Assembly (NCBI RefSeq): GCF_000720485.1
Contig: NZ_JOAX01000002.1
Location: 248,001 to 312,000, forward strand
Reading direction: 5' to 3'
Source: Streptomyces ochraceiscleroticus
GTDB lineage: Bacteria; Actinomycetota; Actinomycetes; Streptomycetales; Streptomycetaceae
DNA: 64,000 nucleotides
Shown here in pieces: positions 14,814 to 23,972 of the stretch (the first letter of the stretch is position 1; every line of letters begins with the position of its first letter). The notes under the pieces are model-generated. The model ran no database searches, was not told the origin of the DNA, and saw nothing but the letters and a program-made list of their open reading frames with translations. Made by a program: the position numbers and the translations under genes.

Positions 14814-17759
14814 TCAGGCAACCGCCGCCGGCGTCAGGAGCTGCTGCACCTGGGCGCTCTCCGCCGCTCCGAGGCGCTCGTAGCTGGACAGCGCCTCCTG
14901 CCAGCACACCCGGGCCCGCCCGGTGTGCCCGACCTGGCTCAGCGCACGCCCCAGCGTGGTCAGCGCGTTGGCGCGCCAGAGCTCGCCGCCGACGCCGCGC
15001 AGCGCGGTCAGGGCCTGCTCGGCGTAGTTGGCGGCGCGCGCCGGGCGCTGGCCCGCGAGGTCGACCTCGGCCAGCCGGAAGTACGTCATGCCCTCCCAGA
15101 ACGGCTGCCGGCTGTCCTGGAAGATGGTGAGCGCGGCGTTGAGCTGCTGCGCCGCGTCCTCCAGGCGCCCGGCCGCGGTGAAGGCGAGCGCCAGCGCGTA
15201 CATCCCGTTGGCCAGCCGCCGGGTGGCGCCGATTCTGCGGTAGATCGCGACGCCTTCCTCGGCCAGCCCGATGGCGCTGTCCACCCGGCCGGTGTCCAGG
15301 TGGACGCGCGAGAGGTTGCACAGCGCGCTCGCCTCGGACTGCTGGTTGCGGTCGTCGCGGAACGCGATCAGCGCCTGGCTGAGGTACGCCTCGGCGTCCG
15401 CGTGCCGTCCCTGCGCTCCCGCGATGATGCCGCGGTCGTTGGGCGCGTACGACGAGGAGATCGGGTCGTTCGTCGCGAGCCCGAGGAGCATCGCCGACTT
15501 GGCGTGCTCGTCGGCGTCGTCCAGCCGCCCGGCCAGGGTGCGGATGTAGGCGAGCGAGGTGTGGATACGGGCCTCGGCGTGCTGGTCGCCGTGGGCGCGG
15601 GCGGCGGCCAGCAGCGTCGTGTTGGCCTGGTCGTGCTGGCGCGCGTCGGCGCCGGACTCGGCCAGGTCCTTGGTGAGCAGGAGCAGATCGGCGGCGCGGC
15701 GCACGGTGTCGGCGCCGGTGGACTGCTGGGCGCAGGCCAGCAGGCAGCCCGCCTCGCTGAACAGCCACTCCAGCGCCACCGCGCGGTCCTCGAAGGCCAG
15801 CCCCGGATAGCGCGTGCTCTCCATGTGGTCGACCAGCCGGTCGCCCGGGCGCTCCAGGAGGTACATCCGGGCCGCCGAGGCCAGGTAGAAGTCCAGCAGG
15901 CGGGAGAGGGCCGCGGCGCGCTCGGAGGGCGGGTGCTCGTCGCGCTCGGCGCAGGCGCGCGCGTAGAGCCGGACCAGGTCGTGGAAGCGGTAGCGGCCCG
16001 GGGCCGCCGATTCGAGGAGCGAGGCGTCGACCAGGGACTCGATCAGCTCTTCGGCCGCGTCCACGTCCATGTCCAGCAGCGCCGCGGCCGCCGCGAGCGA
16101 GATGTCGGGCCCGTCGGCCAGCCCCAGCAGCCGGAACGCGCGTGCCTGCGCCGGCTCGAGCTGCCCGTACCCCAGCTCGAAGGTGGCCTTCACGGCCAGG
16201 TCACCGGCGCGCAGCTCGTCCAGCCTGCGGCGCTCGTCGGCGAGCTTGCGGGCCAGTACGGACACGGTCCACGTGCGGCGTGAGGCGAGCCGGGAGGCGG
16301 CGATGCGGATGGCCAGCGGCAGGAAGCCGCAGGCGCCGACCACGTCCATGGCGGCCTTGCGCTCGGCGCCGACCCGCTCCTCGCCGACGATGCGCGTGAA
16401 GAGGGTGAGGGCCTCCTCGGGACTCATCACGTCGAGGTCGATGAGGTGCGCGCCGGCCAGGTCGATCATGCGGGCGCGGCTGGTGATCAGCGCGGCGCAG
16501 CCCTCCGTACCGGGCAGCAGCGGCCGTACCTGGGCGGCGTCCCGCGCGTTGTCCAGCAGCGCGAGCACCCGGCGCCCGGCGAGCGTGGAGCGGTACAGCG
16601 CGGCCCGCTCCTCCGTGCCGTCGGGGATGGAGGAGTCCGGTGTGCCGAGCGCGCGGAGGAACGCGCCGAGCACGGCCTCCGGCTCGGCGGGGGTGTGGCC
16701 CGCGCCCTGCAGGTCGATGTAGAGCTGGCCGTCGGGGAAGTGCTCGCGCGCCGCGTGCGCCACATGGACGGCCAGCGTGGTCTTGCCGACGCCGCCGATG
16801 CCGGTGAGCGCGGAGACCGCCATGACGCTGCCCTCGGCCGTGGCGAGCTGCGCGCCGAGCTCCGCGACGAACGCGGCGCGCCCGGTGAAGTCCGCGACGG
16901 TGGCCGGGAGCTGCTGGGGGCGCAGGACGGTGGGGCCCGCGCCGGCGTGCTCCTCCTCCGGCGGCGGGCTCGGCGCCTCCAGGGCGGTGTCGGCCCGCAG
17001 GATGCGCTGGTGCAGGTCGGCGAGCGAGGCGCAGGGGTCGACGCCCAGCTCGGCGTCGAGCAGACGGCGGGTATCGGCATAGACGGCCAGCGCCTCCGCC
17101 TGCCGTCCAGAGCGGTACAGCGCGAGCATGAGGAGCTCGCGGAGCCGTTCACGCAAGGGGTGGGCGGCCGTGAGGGCAGTCAGCTCGGAGACCGCCTCGG
17201 CGTGGTTGCCGAGGTCCAGGTCGAGGTCGAGGCGGGCCTCGGTGAGGGAGAGGCGCCATTCCTCCAGGCGGGTGCGCTGGTTCTCCGCGTACGGGCCGGG
17301 AACGTTCGCCAGTGGTTCGCCGTTCCACAGGACGAGGGCGGAGTCCAGCAGGTCACGAGCGCGGCAGCGGTCGCCGCTCGCGCGGGCCTTCTCGGCCTCG
17401 GCCGCGAGTGCCTCGGCGCGGTCGAGGTCGAGGTCGAGCGCGCCCGGCCGGCCGGATCGCAGGGCGTAGCCGCCGGACTCGCTGACCAGCGCGTCCGCGT
17501 CGTCGCCGAGCGCCTTGCGCAGCCGGGAGGCGTAGGTCCGCAGGGCCGCGAGCGCGGCGTGCGGGGGCTCGTCGCCCCAGATGGCGTCGACCAGTTCGGC
17601 GGCGGTGGCGTTGCGGCCGCCGCGCAGCAGCAGGGCGGCGAGCAGGGCGCGCTGCTGCGGGGTGCCGGCCGCGAGCGGGGTGCCGTCCCGCCAGGCCCGT
17701 ACGGGACCGAGCACGGTGAAGCGGAGCTGCCGCGGCCCCTGCCCCGGACTCTCGTCCAT
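14814..17759 (-). CDS. afsR: AfsR-type SARP regulator (BTAD, NB-ARC, TPR)
   Basis: 981 residues from the ATG at 17759, preferred over the one at 17780 because GGGGG lies about 5 nt upstream of it. Order of domains: OmpR-like winged helix (RFTVLGPVRAWRDG to about residue 95), BTAD bacterial transcriptional activation domain to about 250, NB-ARC/STAND ATPase with P-loop GIGGVGKTTL near residue 322, and TPR repeats in the last 350 residues. Length and layout match AfsR (993 residues in S. coelicolor), a phosphorylatable global activator of secondary metabolism and of afsS. The afsS-like gene directly downstream on the same strand is decisive for the name. Confidence 0.87.
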   Translation of the reverse strand: MDESPGQGPRQLRFTVLGPVRAWRDGTPLAAGTPQQRALLAALLLRGGRNATAAELVDAIWGDEPPHAALAALRTYASRLRKALGDDADALVSESGGYALRSGRPGALDLDLDRAEALAAEAEKARASGDRCRARDLLDSALVLWNGEPLANVPGPYAENQRTRLEEWRLSLTEARLDLDLDLGNHAEAVSELTALTAAHPLRERLRELLMLALYRSGRQAEALAVYADTRRLLDAELGVDPCASLADLHQRILRADTALEAPSPPPEEEHAGAGPTVLRPQQLPATVADFTGRAAFVAELGAQLATAEGSVMAVSALTGIGGVGKTTLAVHVAHAAREHFPDGQLYIDLQGAGHTPAEPEAVLGAFLRALGTPDSSIPDGTEERAALYRSTLAGRRVLALLDNARDAAQVRPLLPGTEGCAALITSRARMIDLAGAHLIDLDVMSPEEALTLFTRIVGEERVGAERKAAMDVVGACGFLPLAIRIAASRLASRRTWTVSVLARKLADERRRLDELRAGDLAVKATFELGYGQLEPAQARAFRLLGLADGPDISLAAAAALLDMDVDAAEELIESLVDASLLESAAPGRYRFHDLVRLYARACAERDEHPPSERAAALSRLLDFYLASAARMYLLERPGDRLVDHMESTRYPGLAFEDRAVALEWLFSEAGCLLACAQQSTGADTVRRAADLLLLTKDLAESGADARQHDQANTTLLAAARAHGDQHAEARIHTSLAYIRTLAGRLDDADEHAKSAMLLGLATNDPISSSYAPNDRGIIAGAQGRHADAEAYLSQALIAFRDDRNQQSEASALCNLSRVHLDTGRVDSAIGLAEEGVAIYRRIGATRRLANGMYALALAFTAAGRLEDAAQQLNAALTIFQDSRQPFWEGMTYFRLAEVDLAGQRPARAANYAEQALTALRGVGGELWRANALTTLGRALSQVGHTGRARVCWQEALSSYERLGAAESAQVQQLLTPAAVA

Positions 17760-17925
17760 GGTGTCCCCCTGCCTGTGCATCTCGTTCGCATCGGCCAGTC
17801 TGCCTTGTCGGCGGCCCCTGCGTCAGTAGGGGTCAGCTCTGTGCACAATCCCTCCTCTTGTGATCCAGCGGGCCGTACCGCGACGCCGGAGGGAAGTCGT
17901 CCGCTTCTCTGTGGTCGGCAGATAG

Positions 17926-17940
17926 CTGACGACCCGTCAG
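17926..17940. promoter_or_regulatory. Regulon palindrome, copy 3
   Basis: CTGACGACCCGTCAG keeps both CTGAC and GTCAG arms. It ends 27 bp before the chosen ATG of the amidohydrolase, so bound protein would block the promoter or early transcript. It lies in the gap divergent from afsR. Confidence 0.75.
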
Positions 17941-17967
17941 TTCACCGCTACCGTGAGGGACATGGCG

Positions 17968-19209
17968 ATGAACGCGGAGACCAGGGAAGCCTTCCCCAGG
18001 ATCATCTCGGTGGACGACCACACGGTGGAGCCGCCGCACGTCTGGCGGGACCGGCTGCCCGCCAAGTACCAGGACACCGGGCCGCGCGTGGTGCGCGCGC
18101 CTCTGAAGGAGATGACCTTCGTGGGCGGGAAGTTCGCCCCGAAGATGGGCGCACCGGACGAGGAGGGCCCGCTCGCCGACTGGTGGGTCTACGAGGACCT
18201 GCACCGCCCGCTGACCCGGCTGGACACCGCTGTCGGCTACTCCCGGGACGAGATCCGGCTGGAGGGGATCACGTACGAGCAGATGCGCCCCGGTTCGTAC
18301 CGCGTCCCGGAACGGCTGGCGGACATGGACGTCAACCATGTCCAGTCCGCCCTCTGTTTCCCCACCTTCCCGCGCTTCTGCGGCCAGACGTTCACCGAGG
18401 CCAAGGACCGTGAGCTGGGGCTGCTGGGCGTGCGGGCGTACAACGACTGGATGGTGGAGGAGTGGTGCGGTCCCGAGGCGCGCGGCCGGCTCATACCGCT
18501 CACCCTCATTCCCCTGTGGGACGCGGAGCTCGCGGCCGAGGAGGTACGGCGCAATGCAGCCCGCGGCGTGCGCGCGGTCTGCTTCAGCGAGATCCCGCCG
18601 CACCTCGGCCTGCCCAGCATCCACACCGATTACTGGGACCCCTTCCTGCGGGCCTGCGACGAGACCGGCACGGTCATCGCCATGCACATCGGCTCGTCGT
18701 CGAGGATGCCGTCCACCTCGGCGGACGCGCCGCCCGCCGTCGGTTCCACGATCACCTTCGCCAACTGCTGCTTCTCGATGACCGACTGGCTCATGAGCGG
18801 CAAGTTCGACCGCTTCCCGAGCCTGCGGATCATGTACGCGGAGGGCCAGATCGGGTGGATCCCGTACATCCTGGAGCGCGCCGACGTGGTCTGGGAGGAG
18901 AACCGCGCCTGGGGCGGCGTCGCCGACAAGGTCCACCGGCCGCCCTCCGAACTCTTCGCCGAGCATGTCTACGGCTGCTTCTTCGACGACGCGTTCGGCC
19001 TGCAGAACCTCGACGCGATCGGGGTGGGCAACGTCCTGTACGAGACGGACTATCCGCACTCCGACTCCACCTGGCCGAAGTCGCGCGAGGTCGGCGAGAG
19101 CCAGATGGGGCACCTCGCCCCGGACGTCGTCGAGCGGATCGTGCGCGGCAACGCCATCGAGCTGCTGGGGCTGACGGCGGACGGGCTGTGGGCGGGGGCG
19201 GGCGCCTGA
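17968..19209 (+). CDS. Amidohydrolase family protein (amidohydro-rel type)
   Basis: 413 residues from the ATG at 17968, placed 7 nt after GAGGGA; starts at 17953 and 17962 are alternatives. It begins IISVDDHTVEPPHVW, with the DxH metal motif of the ACMSD-like TIM-barrel group. It also has IAMHIGSSS with a ligand His, MYAEGQIGWIPYILERAD, and YETDYPHSDSTWP near the C-terminus with the Asp/His pair. Such enzymes hydrolyse or decarboxylate ring-derived acids. It is first in an operon with an F420-type LLM enzyme and an SDR. The substrate is not predictable from sequence. Confidence 0.87.
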   Translation: MNAETREAFPRIISVDDHTVEPPHVWRDRLPAKYQDTGPRVVRAPLKEMTFVGGKFAPKMGAPDEEGPLADWWVYEDLHRPLTRLDTAVGYSRDEIRLEGITYEQMRPGSYRVPERLADMDVNHVQSALCFPTFPRFCGQTFTEAKDRELGLLGVRAYNDWMVEEWCGPEARGRLIPLTLIPLWDAELAAEEVRRNAARGVRAVCFSEIPPHLGLPSIHTDYWDPFLRACDETGTVIAMHIGSSSRMPSTSADAPPAVGSTITFANCCFSMTDWLMSGKFDRFPSLRIMYAEGQIGWIPYILERADVVWEENRAWGGVADKVHRPPSELFAEHVYGCFFDDAFGLQNLDAIGVGNVLYETDYPHSDSTWPKSREVGESQMGHLAPDVVERIVRGNAIELLGLTADGLWAGAGA

Positions 19210-20159
19210 TGGTGTGGGCGCCGGAGGCGGGCCGCCTCGTGTACGGCATGCAGCTTCCCGTTCAGTCGCAGAGCACGCTGTACGCCGAGCCCTGGGAGGC
19301 GGGGGCCGGGCCGCGTGACCTGGTGGAGATCGCCAGGGCTGCCGACCGGCACGGCTTCGCGTATGTGGCCTGCTGCGAGCACGTCGCGATCCCGCGCCGG
19401 CTGGCCGGGGCGATGAGCACGGTCTGGTACGACCCGGTGGCCACGCTCGCGCACCTCGCGGCCGTGACGGAGCACGTACGGCTGCTGAGCCATGTCGCCG
19501 TGGTCGGGCTGCGGCACCCGCTGCTCACGGCGAAGCAGTACGCCACGCTGGACGCGCTGTCCGGCGGGCGGCTGATCCTCGGCGTGGGCGCCGGGCACGT
19601 ACAGGAGGAGTTCGAGGCGCTGGGGGTGGACTTCGAGCGGCGGGGAGCGGTGCTGGACGAGACGCTGGACGCCTTGAAAACGGCCCTCGGGCCCGAGGAG
19701 TTCCCGGAGTTCGCGGGGGAACGTTTCTCCTTCGAGGGGCTGGGCCAGGCGCCGCGGCCCGTACAGACGCCCCGCCCGCCGCTCTGGGTCGGCGGCTCCT
19801 CGCCCGCCGCCGTGCGCCGGGCCGCCGAGCGCGGCGACGGCTGGCTGCCGCAGGGCGACCGCAGGGACCGGCTGCCCGGGCAGATCGCCAGGCTGCGGGC
19901 GCTGCGCGAGAAGGCGGGCGTGCGCGAGCCGCTGGTGATCGGCGCGATCGCCGAGCCGCTGTACGTGGGCGAGCCCGGCTGGGACACCGGCAAGTGGACG
20001 CTCACCGGCCCGCCGGAACGTATCGCCGACTCGCTGCGGGAGTACGCGGCCATCGGCGTGCACCAGCTCCAGATCCGTTTCCGCAGCCGCAGCCGCGCCG
20101 AGCTGACCGATCAGATGGCGGCCTTCGGAGCGGACGTGGCGCCGCTGCTCGGCAGTTGA
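19209..20159 (+). CDS. LLM-class F420-dependent oxidoreductase
   Basis: 316 residues. The ATG at 19209 overlaps the amidohydrolase stop (TGATG), which indicates coupling. It is a luciferase-like TIM barrel with YVACCEHVAIP, LSHVAVVGLRHPLLTAKQYATLDALSGGRLILGVGAGH near the middle, and PPLWVGGSSPAAVRRAAERGDGWLP. The last two are typical of F420-dependent family members. It would transfer hydride to or from F420 on an unknown substrate. fbiC, needed to make F420, is 11 kb downstream in the window. Confidence 0.9.
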   Translation: MVWAPEAGRLVYGMQLPVQSQSTLYAEPWEAGAGPRDLVEIARAADRHGFAYVACCEHVAIPRRLAGAMSTVWYDPVATLAHLAAVTEHVRLLSHVAVVGLRHPLLTAKQYATLDALSGGRLILGVGAGHVQEEFEALGVDFERRGAVLDETLDALKTALGPEEFPEFAGERFSFEGLGQAPRPVQTPRPPLWVGGSSPAAVRRAAERGDGWLPQGDRRDRLPGQIARLRALREKAGVREPLVIGAIAEPLYVGEPGWDTGKWTLTGPPERIADSLREYAAIGVHQLQIRFRSRSRAELTDQMAAFGADVAPLLGS

Positions 20160-20199
20160 CCCGACCGAGGCGTACTGAGGCGTACCGAGGAGTGCACGC

Positions 20200-20985
20200 A
20201 TGGGCAAGCTCGACGGGCGGGTCGTCGTGATCACCGGCGCCGCACGCGGACAGGGCGAGCAGGAGGCGCGGCTGTTCGTGGCCGAGGGCGCCCGGGTCGT
20301 CCTCGGTGACGTACTGGACGAGCAGGGGCAGGCGCTGGCGGACGAGCTGGGCGGGGACGCCGCGCGCTACGTCCGCATGGACGTGGCCAGTGAGGACGAC
20401 TGGACGGCCGCCGCGGTCGCCGCCAAGGACGCCTTCGGCGGGATCGACGGGCTGGTCAACAATGCCGGGATCCTCCGCTTCAATGAGCTGGCGAAGACGC
20501 CCCTGGCGGAGTTCCAGCAGGTCGTCCAGGTCAACCAGGTCGGCTGCTTCCTCGGCATCCGTACGCTCGCGCCGGAGATCGCGGCGGCCGGCGGCGGCAC
20601 GATCGTCAACACCGCTTCGTACACCGGCCTCACCGGCATGGCGCTCGTCGGCGCCTACGCCGCGAGCAAGCACGCCGTGCTCGGGCTGACCCGGGTCGCC
20701 GCGCTGGAGCTGGCGCCCCGCAACATCCGGGTGAACGCGGTGTGTCCGGGCGCCGTGGACACCCCGATGACCAACCCGGCCGCACTCGACCCGGCGGCCG
20801 ACCCGGTCGCGTCCCAGCAGGCGGTGGACGCGCTCTACCGGAAGCTCGTGCCGATGGGGCGCGCCGGCCGGCCGGAGGAGGTCGCGGCCCTGGCGCTCTT
20901 TCTGTCCTGCGCGGACTCCTCGTACATCACCGGGCAGCCGTTCGTCGTGGACGGCGGGTGGCTGGCGGGCGTCAGTCTCTTCTGA
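20200..20985 (+). CDS. Short-chain dehydrogenase/reductase
   Basis: 261 residues; GAGGAG lies 7 nt before the ATG. Classical SDR motifs are TGAARGQG at residues 12-19, the NNAG motif, the catalytic Ser near 140, and YAASK with Tyr near 153 and Lys near 157. PGAVDTPM and the C-terminal SYITGQPFVVDGG complete the fold. It oxidises or reduces an alcohol/ketone using NAD(P); the closest look-alikes are hydroxysteroid- and 3-ketoacyl-type enzymes. It is the third gene of the amidohydrolase operon. Confidence 0.92.
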   Translation: MGKLDGRVVVITGAARGQGEQEARLFVAEGARVVLGDVLDEQGQALADELGGDAARYVRMDVASEDDWTAAAVAAKDAFGGIDGLVNNAGILRFNELAKTPLAEFQQVVQVNQVGCFLGIRTLAPEIAAAGGGTIVNTASYTGLTGMALVGAYAASKHAVLGLTRVAALELAPRNIRVNAVCPGAVDTPMTNPAALDPAADPVASQQAVDALYRKLVPMGRAGRPEEVAALALFLSCADSSYITGQPFVVDGGWLAGVSLF

Positions 20986-20993
20986 AGCCGTGC

Positions 20994-21008
20994 CTGACGG
21001 GCCATCAG
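20994..21008. promoter_or_regulatory. Regulon palindrome, copy 4
   Basis: CTGACGGGCCATCAG has one mismatch in the right arm. It starts 9 bp after the SDR stop and forms a pair with the copy at 21055 (61 bp centre to centre). Confidence 0.7.
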
Positions 21009-21054
21009 GTATTGACCGGTCCGGCCGCCGGTGGGACAGTCGGCGACATCTGAA

Positions 21055-21069
21055 CTGACGGAGCGTCAG
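21055..21069. promoter_or_regulatory. Regulon palindrome, copy 5
   Basis: CTGACGGAGCGTCAG ends 22 bp before the TTG start of the LLM gene. Together with copy 4 it gives this operon two sites, so stronger or cooperative control is likely (inference). Confidence 0.75.
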
Positions 21070-21091
21070 TTGATCAGGGAGGGCAGACCCC

Positions 21092-22216
21092 TTGGAATTC
21101 GGGCTCTTTGTACAGGGATACGTCCCGGCGGCGCGCGCCAAGGCCGACCCCGAGGCGGAGCACAAGGCGCTGATCGAGGAGACCGAGTACGTCATCCAGG
21201 CGGACCGCTCCGGCTTCAAGTACGCCTGGGCCTCCGAGCACCACTTCCTGGAGGAGTACTCCCACCTCTCCGCCAACGACGTCTTCCTCGGCTACCTCGC
21301 GCACGCCACCGACCGCATCCACCTCGGCTCCGGCATCTTCAACCCGCTCGCCCCGGTCAACCACCCCGTCAAGGTCGCCGAGAAGGTCGCCATGCTCGAC
21401 CATCTCTCCGGCGGCCGCTTCGAGTTCGGCTCCGGACGCGGCGCGGGCAGCCACGAGATCCTCGGCTTCATGCCGGGCGTCACCGACATGAACCACACCA
21501 AGGAGCTCTGGGAAGAGACCATCGCGGAGTTCCCCAAGATGTGGCTCCAGGACGAGTACGTGGGCTTCAAGGGCAAGCACTGGGAGCTGCCGCCGCGCAA
21601 GGTCCTGCCCAAGCCGTACGGGAAGGCCCACCCGCCCATGTGGTACGCGGCGGGCTCCCCCTCCTCGTACGCGATGGCCGCCAGGAAGGGCCTCGGCGTC
21701 CTCGGCTTCAGCGTGCAGAAGGTCTCCGACATGGAATGGGTCCTGGAGTCCTACAAGTCGGCGGTCAAGGACGCCGAGCCGGTCGGCGCGTTCGTCAACG
21801 ACAACGTGATGGTCACCTCCACGGCGATCTGCGCCGAGACGCACCAAAAGGCCGTCGAGATCGCGGTGGGCGGCGGCCTCAACTACCTCCAGTCCCTGCT
21901 CTTCCGCTACCACGACACCTTCCCGCGGCCCGAGGGCATACCGGAGTGGCCCGAGCTCCTCCCCGAGTACACCGAGGAGCTCATCGAGCTGCTGATCGCC
22001 GAGGAGCTGATGATCTGCGGCGACCCGGACGAGGTGCTGCGGCAGTGCAAGCGCTGGGAGCAGGCCGGCGCCGACCAGCTCTCCTTCGGCCTGCCCGTCG
22101 GCATCTCCCGCGAGGACACCCTCACCACGATCGAGCTGATCGGCGAGCACGTGATCCCGAAGATCGACACGGACCCGGTGCACCGCACCACGCGCTTCCG
22201 CCGGGCGGCCGGCTGA
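21092..22216 (+). CDS. LLM-class flavin/F420 oxidoreductase
   Basis: 374 residues. The start is a TTG at 21092, with GGGAGGG about 8 nt upstream. It is luciferase-like: WASEHHFLEEYSHLS, DRIHLGSGIFNPLAPVNHPVKVAEKVAMLDHLSGGRFEFGSGRG, then PPMWYAAGSPSSYAMAARKGLGVLGF. The HHF motif and length point to the bacterial-luciferase side of the family, which uses FMN, rather than clearly F420. It is the first gene of an operon with an amidohydrolase and an aldehyde dehydrogenase, preceded by two regulon palindromes. Confidence 0.9.
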   Translation: MEFGLFVQGYVPAARAKADPEAEHKALIEETEYVIQADRSGFKYAWASEHHFLEEYSHLSANDVFLGYLAHATDRIHLGSGIFNPLAPVNHPVKVAEKVAMLDHLSGGRFEFGSGRGAGSHEILGFMPGVTDMNHTKELWEETIAEFPKMWLQDEYVGFKGKHWELPPRKVLPKPYGKAHPPMWYAAGSPSSYAMAARKGLGVLGFSVQKVSDMEWVLESYKSAVKDAEPVGAFVNDNVMVTSTAICAETHQKAVEIAVGGGLNYLQSLLFRYHDTFPRPEGIPEWPELLPEYTEELIELLIAEELMICGDPDEVLRQCKRWEQAGADQLSFGLPVGISREDTLTTIELIGEHVIPKIDTDPVHRTTRFRRAAG

Positions 22217-22232
22217 GAGGAGTACCGGCACC

Positions 22233-23972
22233 ATGCTCGACCACCTGATCAAGGGCGCGACCGTCGTGGACGGCACGGGCGCGCCCTCGTACGCCGCGGA
22301 CGTCGGCATCCGGGACGGCCGCATCGCCGTACTCGCCGAGCCGGGCGCGGTCGCCGAACCGGCCCGCACAGCCGAGGACGCGGAAGGGCTCGTCCTCGCC
22401 CCGGGTTTCATCGACCCGCACACGCACTACGACGCGCAGCTCTTCTGGGACCCCTACGCCACCCCGTCCATGCACCACGGCGTGACGACGGTCGTGGGCG
22501 GCAACTGCGGCTTCACCCTCGCACCGCTGAACCCCGGCCGCCCCGAGGACGCCGACTACACCCGGCGGATGATGAGCAAGGTCGAGGGCATGTCCCTGGT
22601 CGCGCTGGAGGAGGGCGCGCCCTGGGACTGGCACACCTTCGGCGAGTACCTCGACGCGCTGGACGGGCGGACCGCCGTCAACGCCGGCTTCATGGTCGGC
22701 CACTGCGCGCTGCGCCGCCACGTCATGGGCGCCGACGCGATCGGCGGACAGCCCACCCCCGAGCAGCTCCAGGAGATGCTGCGCCTCTTCCACGAGGCGA
22801 TGGACGCGGGCGCCTGGGGCCTGTCGACCACCCAGTCCTCCTCGCACTCGGACGGCGACGGCGCGCCCGTCGCCTCCCGGCACGCCGGCCCCGACGAACT
22901 GCTCGCCCTCTCCCGCGCGGTCGCCGACCACGAAGGCACCCAGCTCGAGGCCATCGTCGCCGGCTGCCTCGACCAGTTCTCGGACGCCGAGATCGACCTG
23001 TTCGTGGCCATGTCCGCGGCCGCCGGACGGCCGCTGAACTGGAACGTCCTCACCATCGACGCCGCCGTACCGGAACGCGTGCCGCGTCAGCTCCTCGCCA
23101 GTGAACGGGCGCGCAAGGAAGGCGGCCGGATCGTCGCCCTCACCATGCCGATCCTCACACCCATGAACATGTCCCTGGGCACCTTCTGTGCCCTCAACCT
23201 CATCCCCGGCTGGGGCGAGATCCTCGGCCTCCCCGTGCCCGAACGCCTCGCGAAGCTGCGCGACCCGGCCGTACGCGAGGAGATGCTGCGCCGGGCGCAG
23301 AGCAAAGAGGCGGGCGTCTTCCGGCGGCTGGCCCGCTTCGACCGGTACGTCATCGGCGACACCTACGCACCCGCCAACGAAGGGCTCACCGGCCGCGTCG
23401 TCCGCGACATCGCCGCCGAACGCGGCCAGGACCCCTTCACCTGCCTCGTCGAGATCTGCGCCGCCGACGATCTCCGTACCGTCCTGTGGCCCATGCCCAC
23501 CGACAACGACCTCGCAAGCTGGGAACTCCGCCGCGAGACATGGGAACACGAGGACGTCCTGCTCGGCGGCTCCGACGCGGGCGCCCACCTGGACCGGATG
23601 TGCGGCGCGCCGTACACCACCCGCTTCCTCGGCGACTGCCTGCGCGGCCGCAGGCTCGTCGGCCTGGAGCTGGCCGTGAAGATGCTCACCGACGACCCGG
23701 CGCGCCTCTTCGGGCTGCGCGACCGCGGCCGGATCGCCGAGGGGTACCACGCCGACCTGGTTCTGTTCGACCCCGAACGCATCGACGCGGGGCCCGCCAC
23801 CCTCGTCCACGACCTGCCCGGCGACAGCCCGCGGCTCGACTCGCGAGCGCTGGGCGTGGTGAGCGTGCGCGTCAACGGCGTGCAGACGCTGCGCGACGAT
23901 GAGCTGACCGGCGCCGTACCGGGGACCGTGCTGCGCTCCGGGCGGGACACGGAGACGGTGAGCACACGGTGA
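22233..23972 (+). CDS. Amidohydrolase, N-acyl-D-amino-acid deacylase family
   Basis: 579 residues; GAGGAG is about 10 nt before the ATG. It has the subtype I amidohydrolase layout: a small N-terminal beta-domain (MLDHLIKGATVVDGTGAP), the metal motif LAPGFIDPHTHYDAQLFWDP (HxH), VVGGNCGF, then the metal-binding Asp in LLGGSDAGAHLDRM and a C-terminal beta-domain ending RDETETV-like. Family members open cyclic imides or remove acyl groups from D-amino acids. It sits between an LLM enzyme and an aldehyde dehydrogenase, so it may hydrolyse a ring or amide opened by the LLM enzyme. Confidence 0.87.
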   Translation: MLDHLIKGATVVDGTGAPSYAADVGIRDGRIAVLAEPGAVAEPARTAEDAEGLVLAPGFIDPHTHYDAQLFWDPYATPSMHHGVTTVVGGNCGFTLAPLNPGRPEDADYTRRMMSKVEGMSLVALEEGAPWDWHTFGEYLDALDGRTAVNAGFMVGHCALRRHVMGADAIGGQPTPEQLQEMLRLFHEAMDAGAWGLSTTQSSSHSDGDGAPVASRHAGPDELLALSRAVADHEGTQLEAIVAGCLDQFSDAEIDLFVAMSAAAGRPLNWNVLTIDAAVPERVPRQLLASERARKEGGRIVALTMPILTPMNMSLGTFCALNLIPGWGEILGLPVPERLAKLRDPAVREEMLRRAQSKEAGVFRRLARFDRYVIGDTYAPANEGLTGRVVRDIAAERGQDPFTCLVEICAADDLRTVLWPMPTDNDLASWELRRETWEHEDVLLGGSDAGAHLDRMCGAPYTTRFLGDCLRGRRLVGLELAVKMLTDDPARLFGLRDRGRIAEGYHADLVLFDPERIDAGPATLVHDLPGDSPRLDSRALGVVSVRVNGVQTLRDDELTGAVPGTVLRSGRDTETVSTR

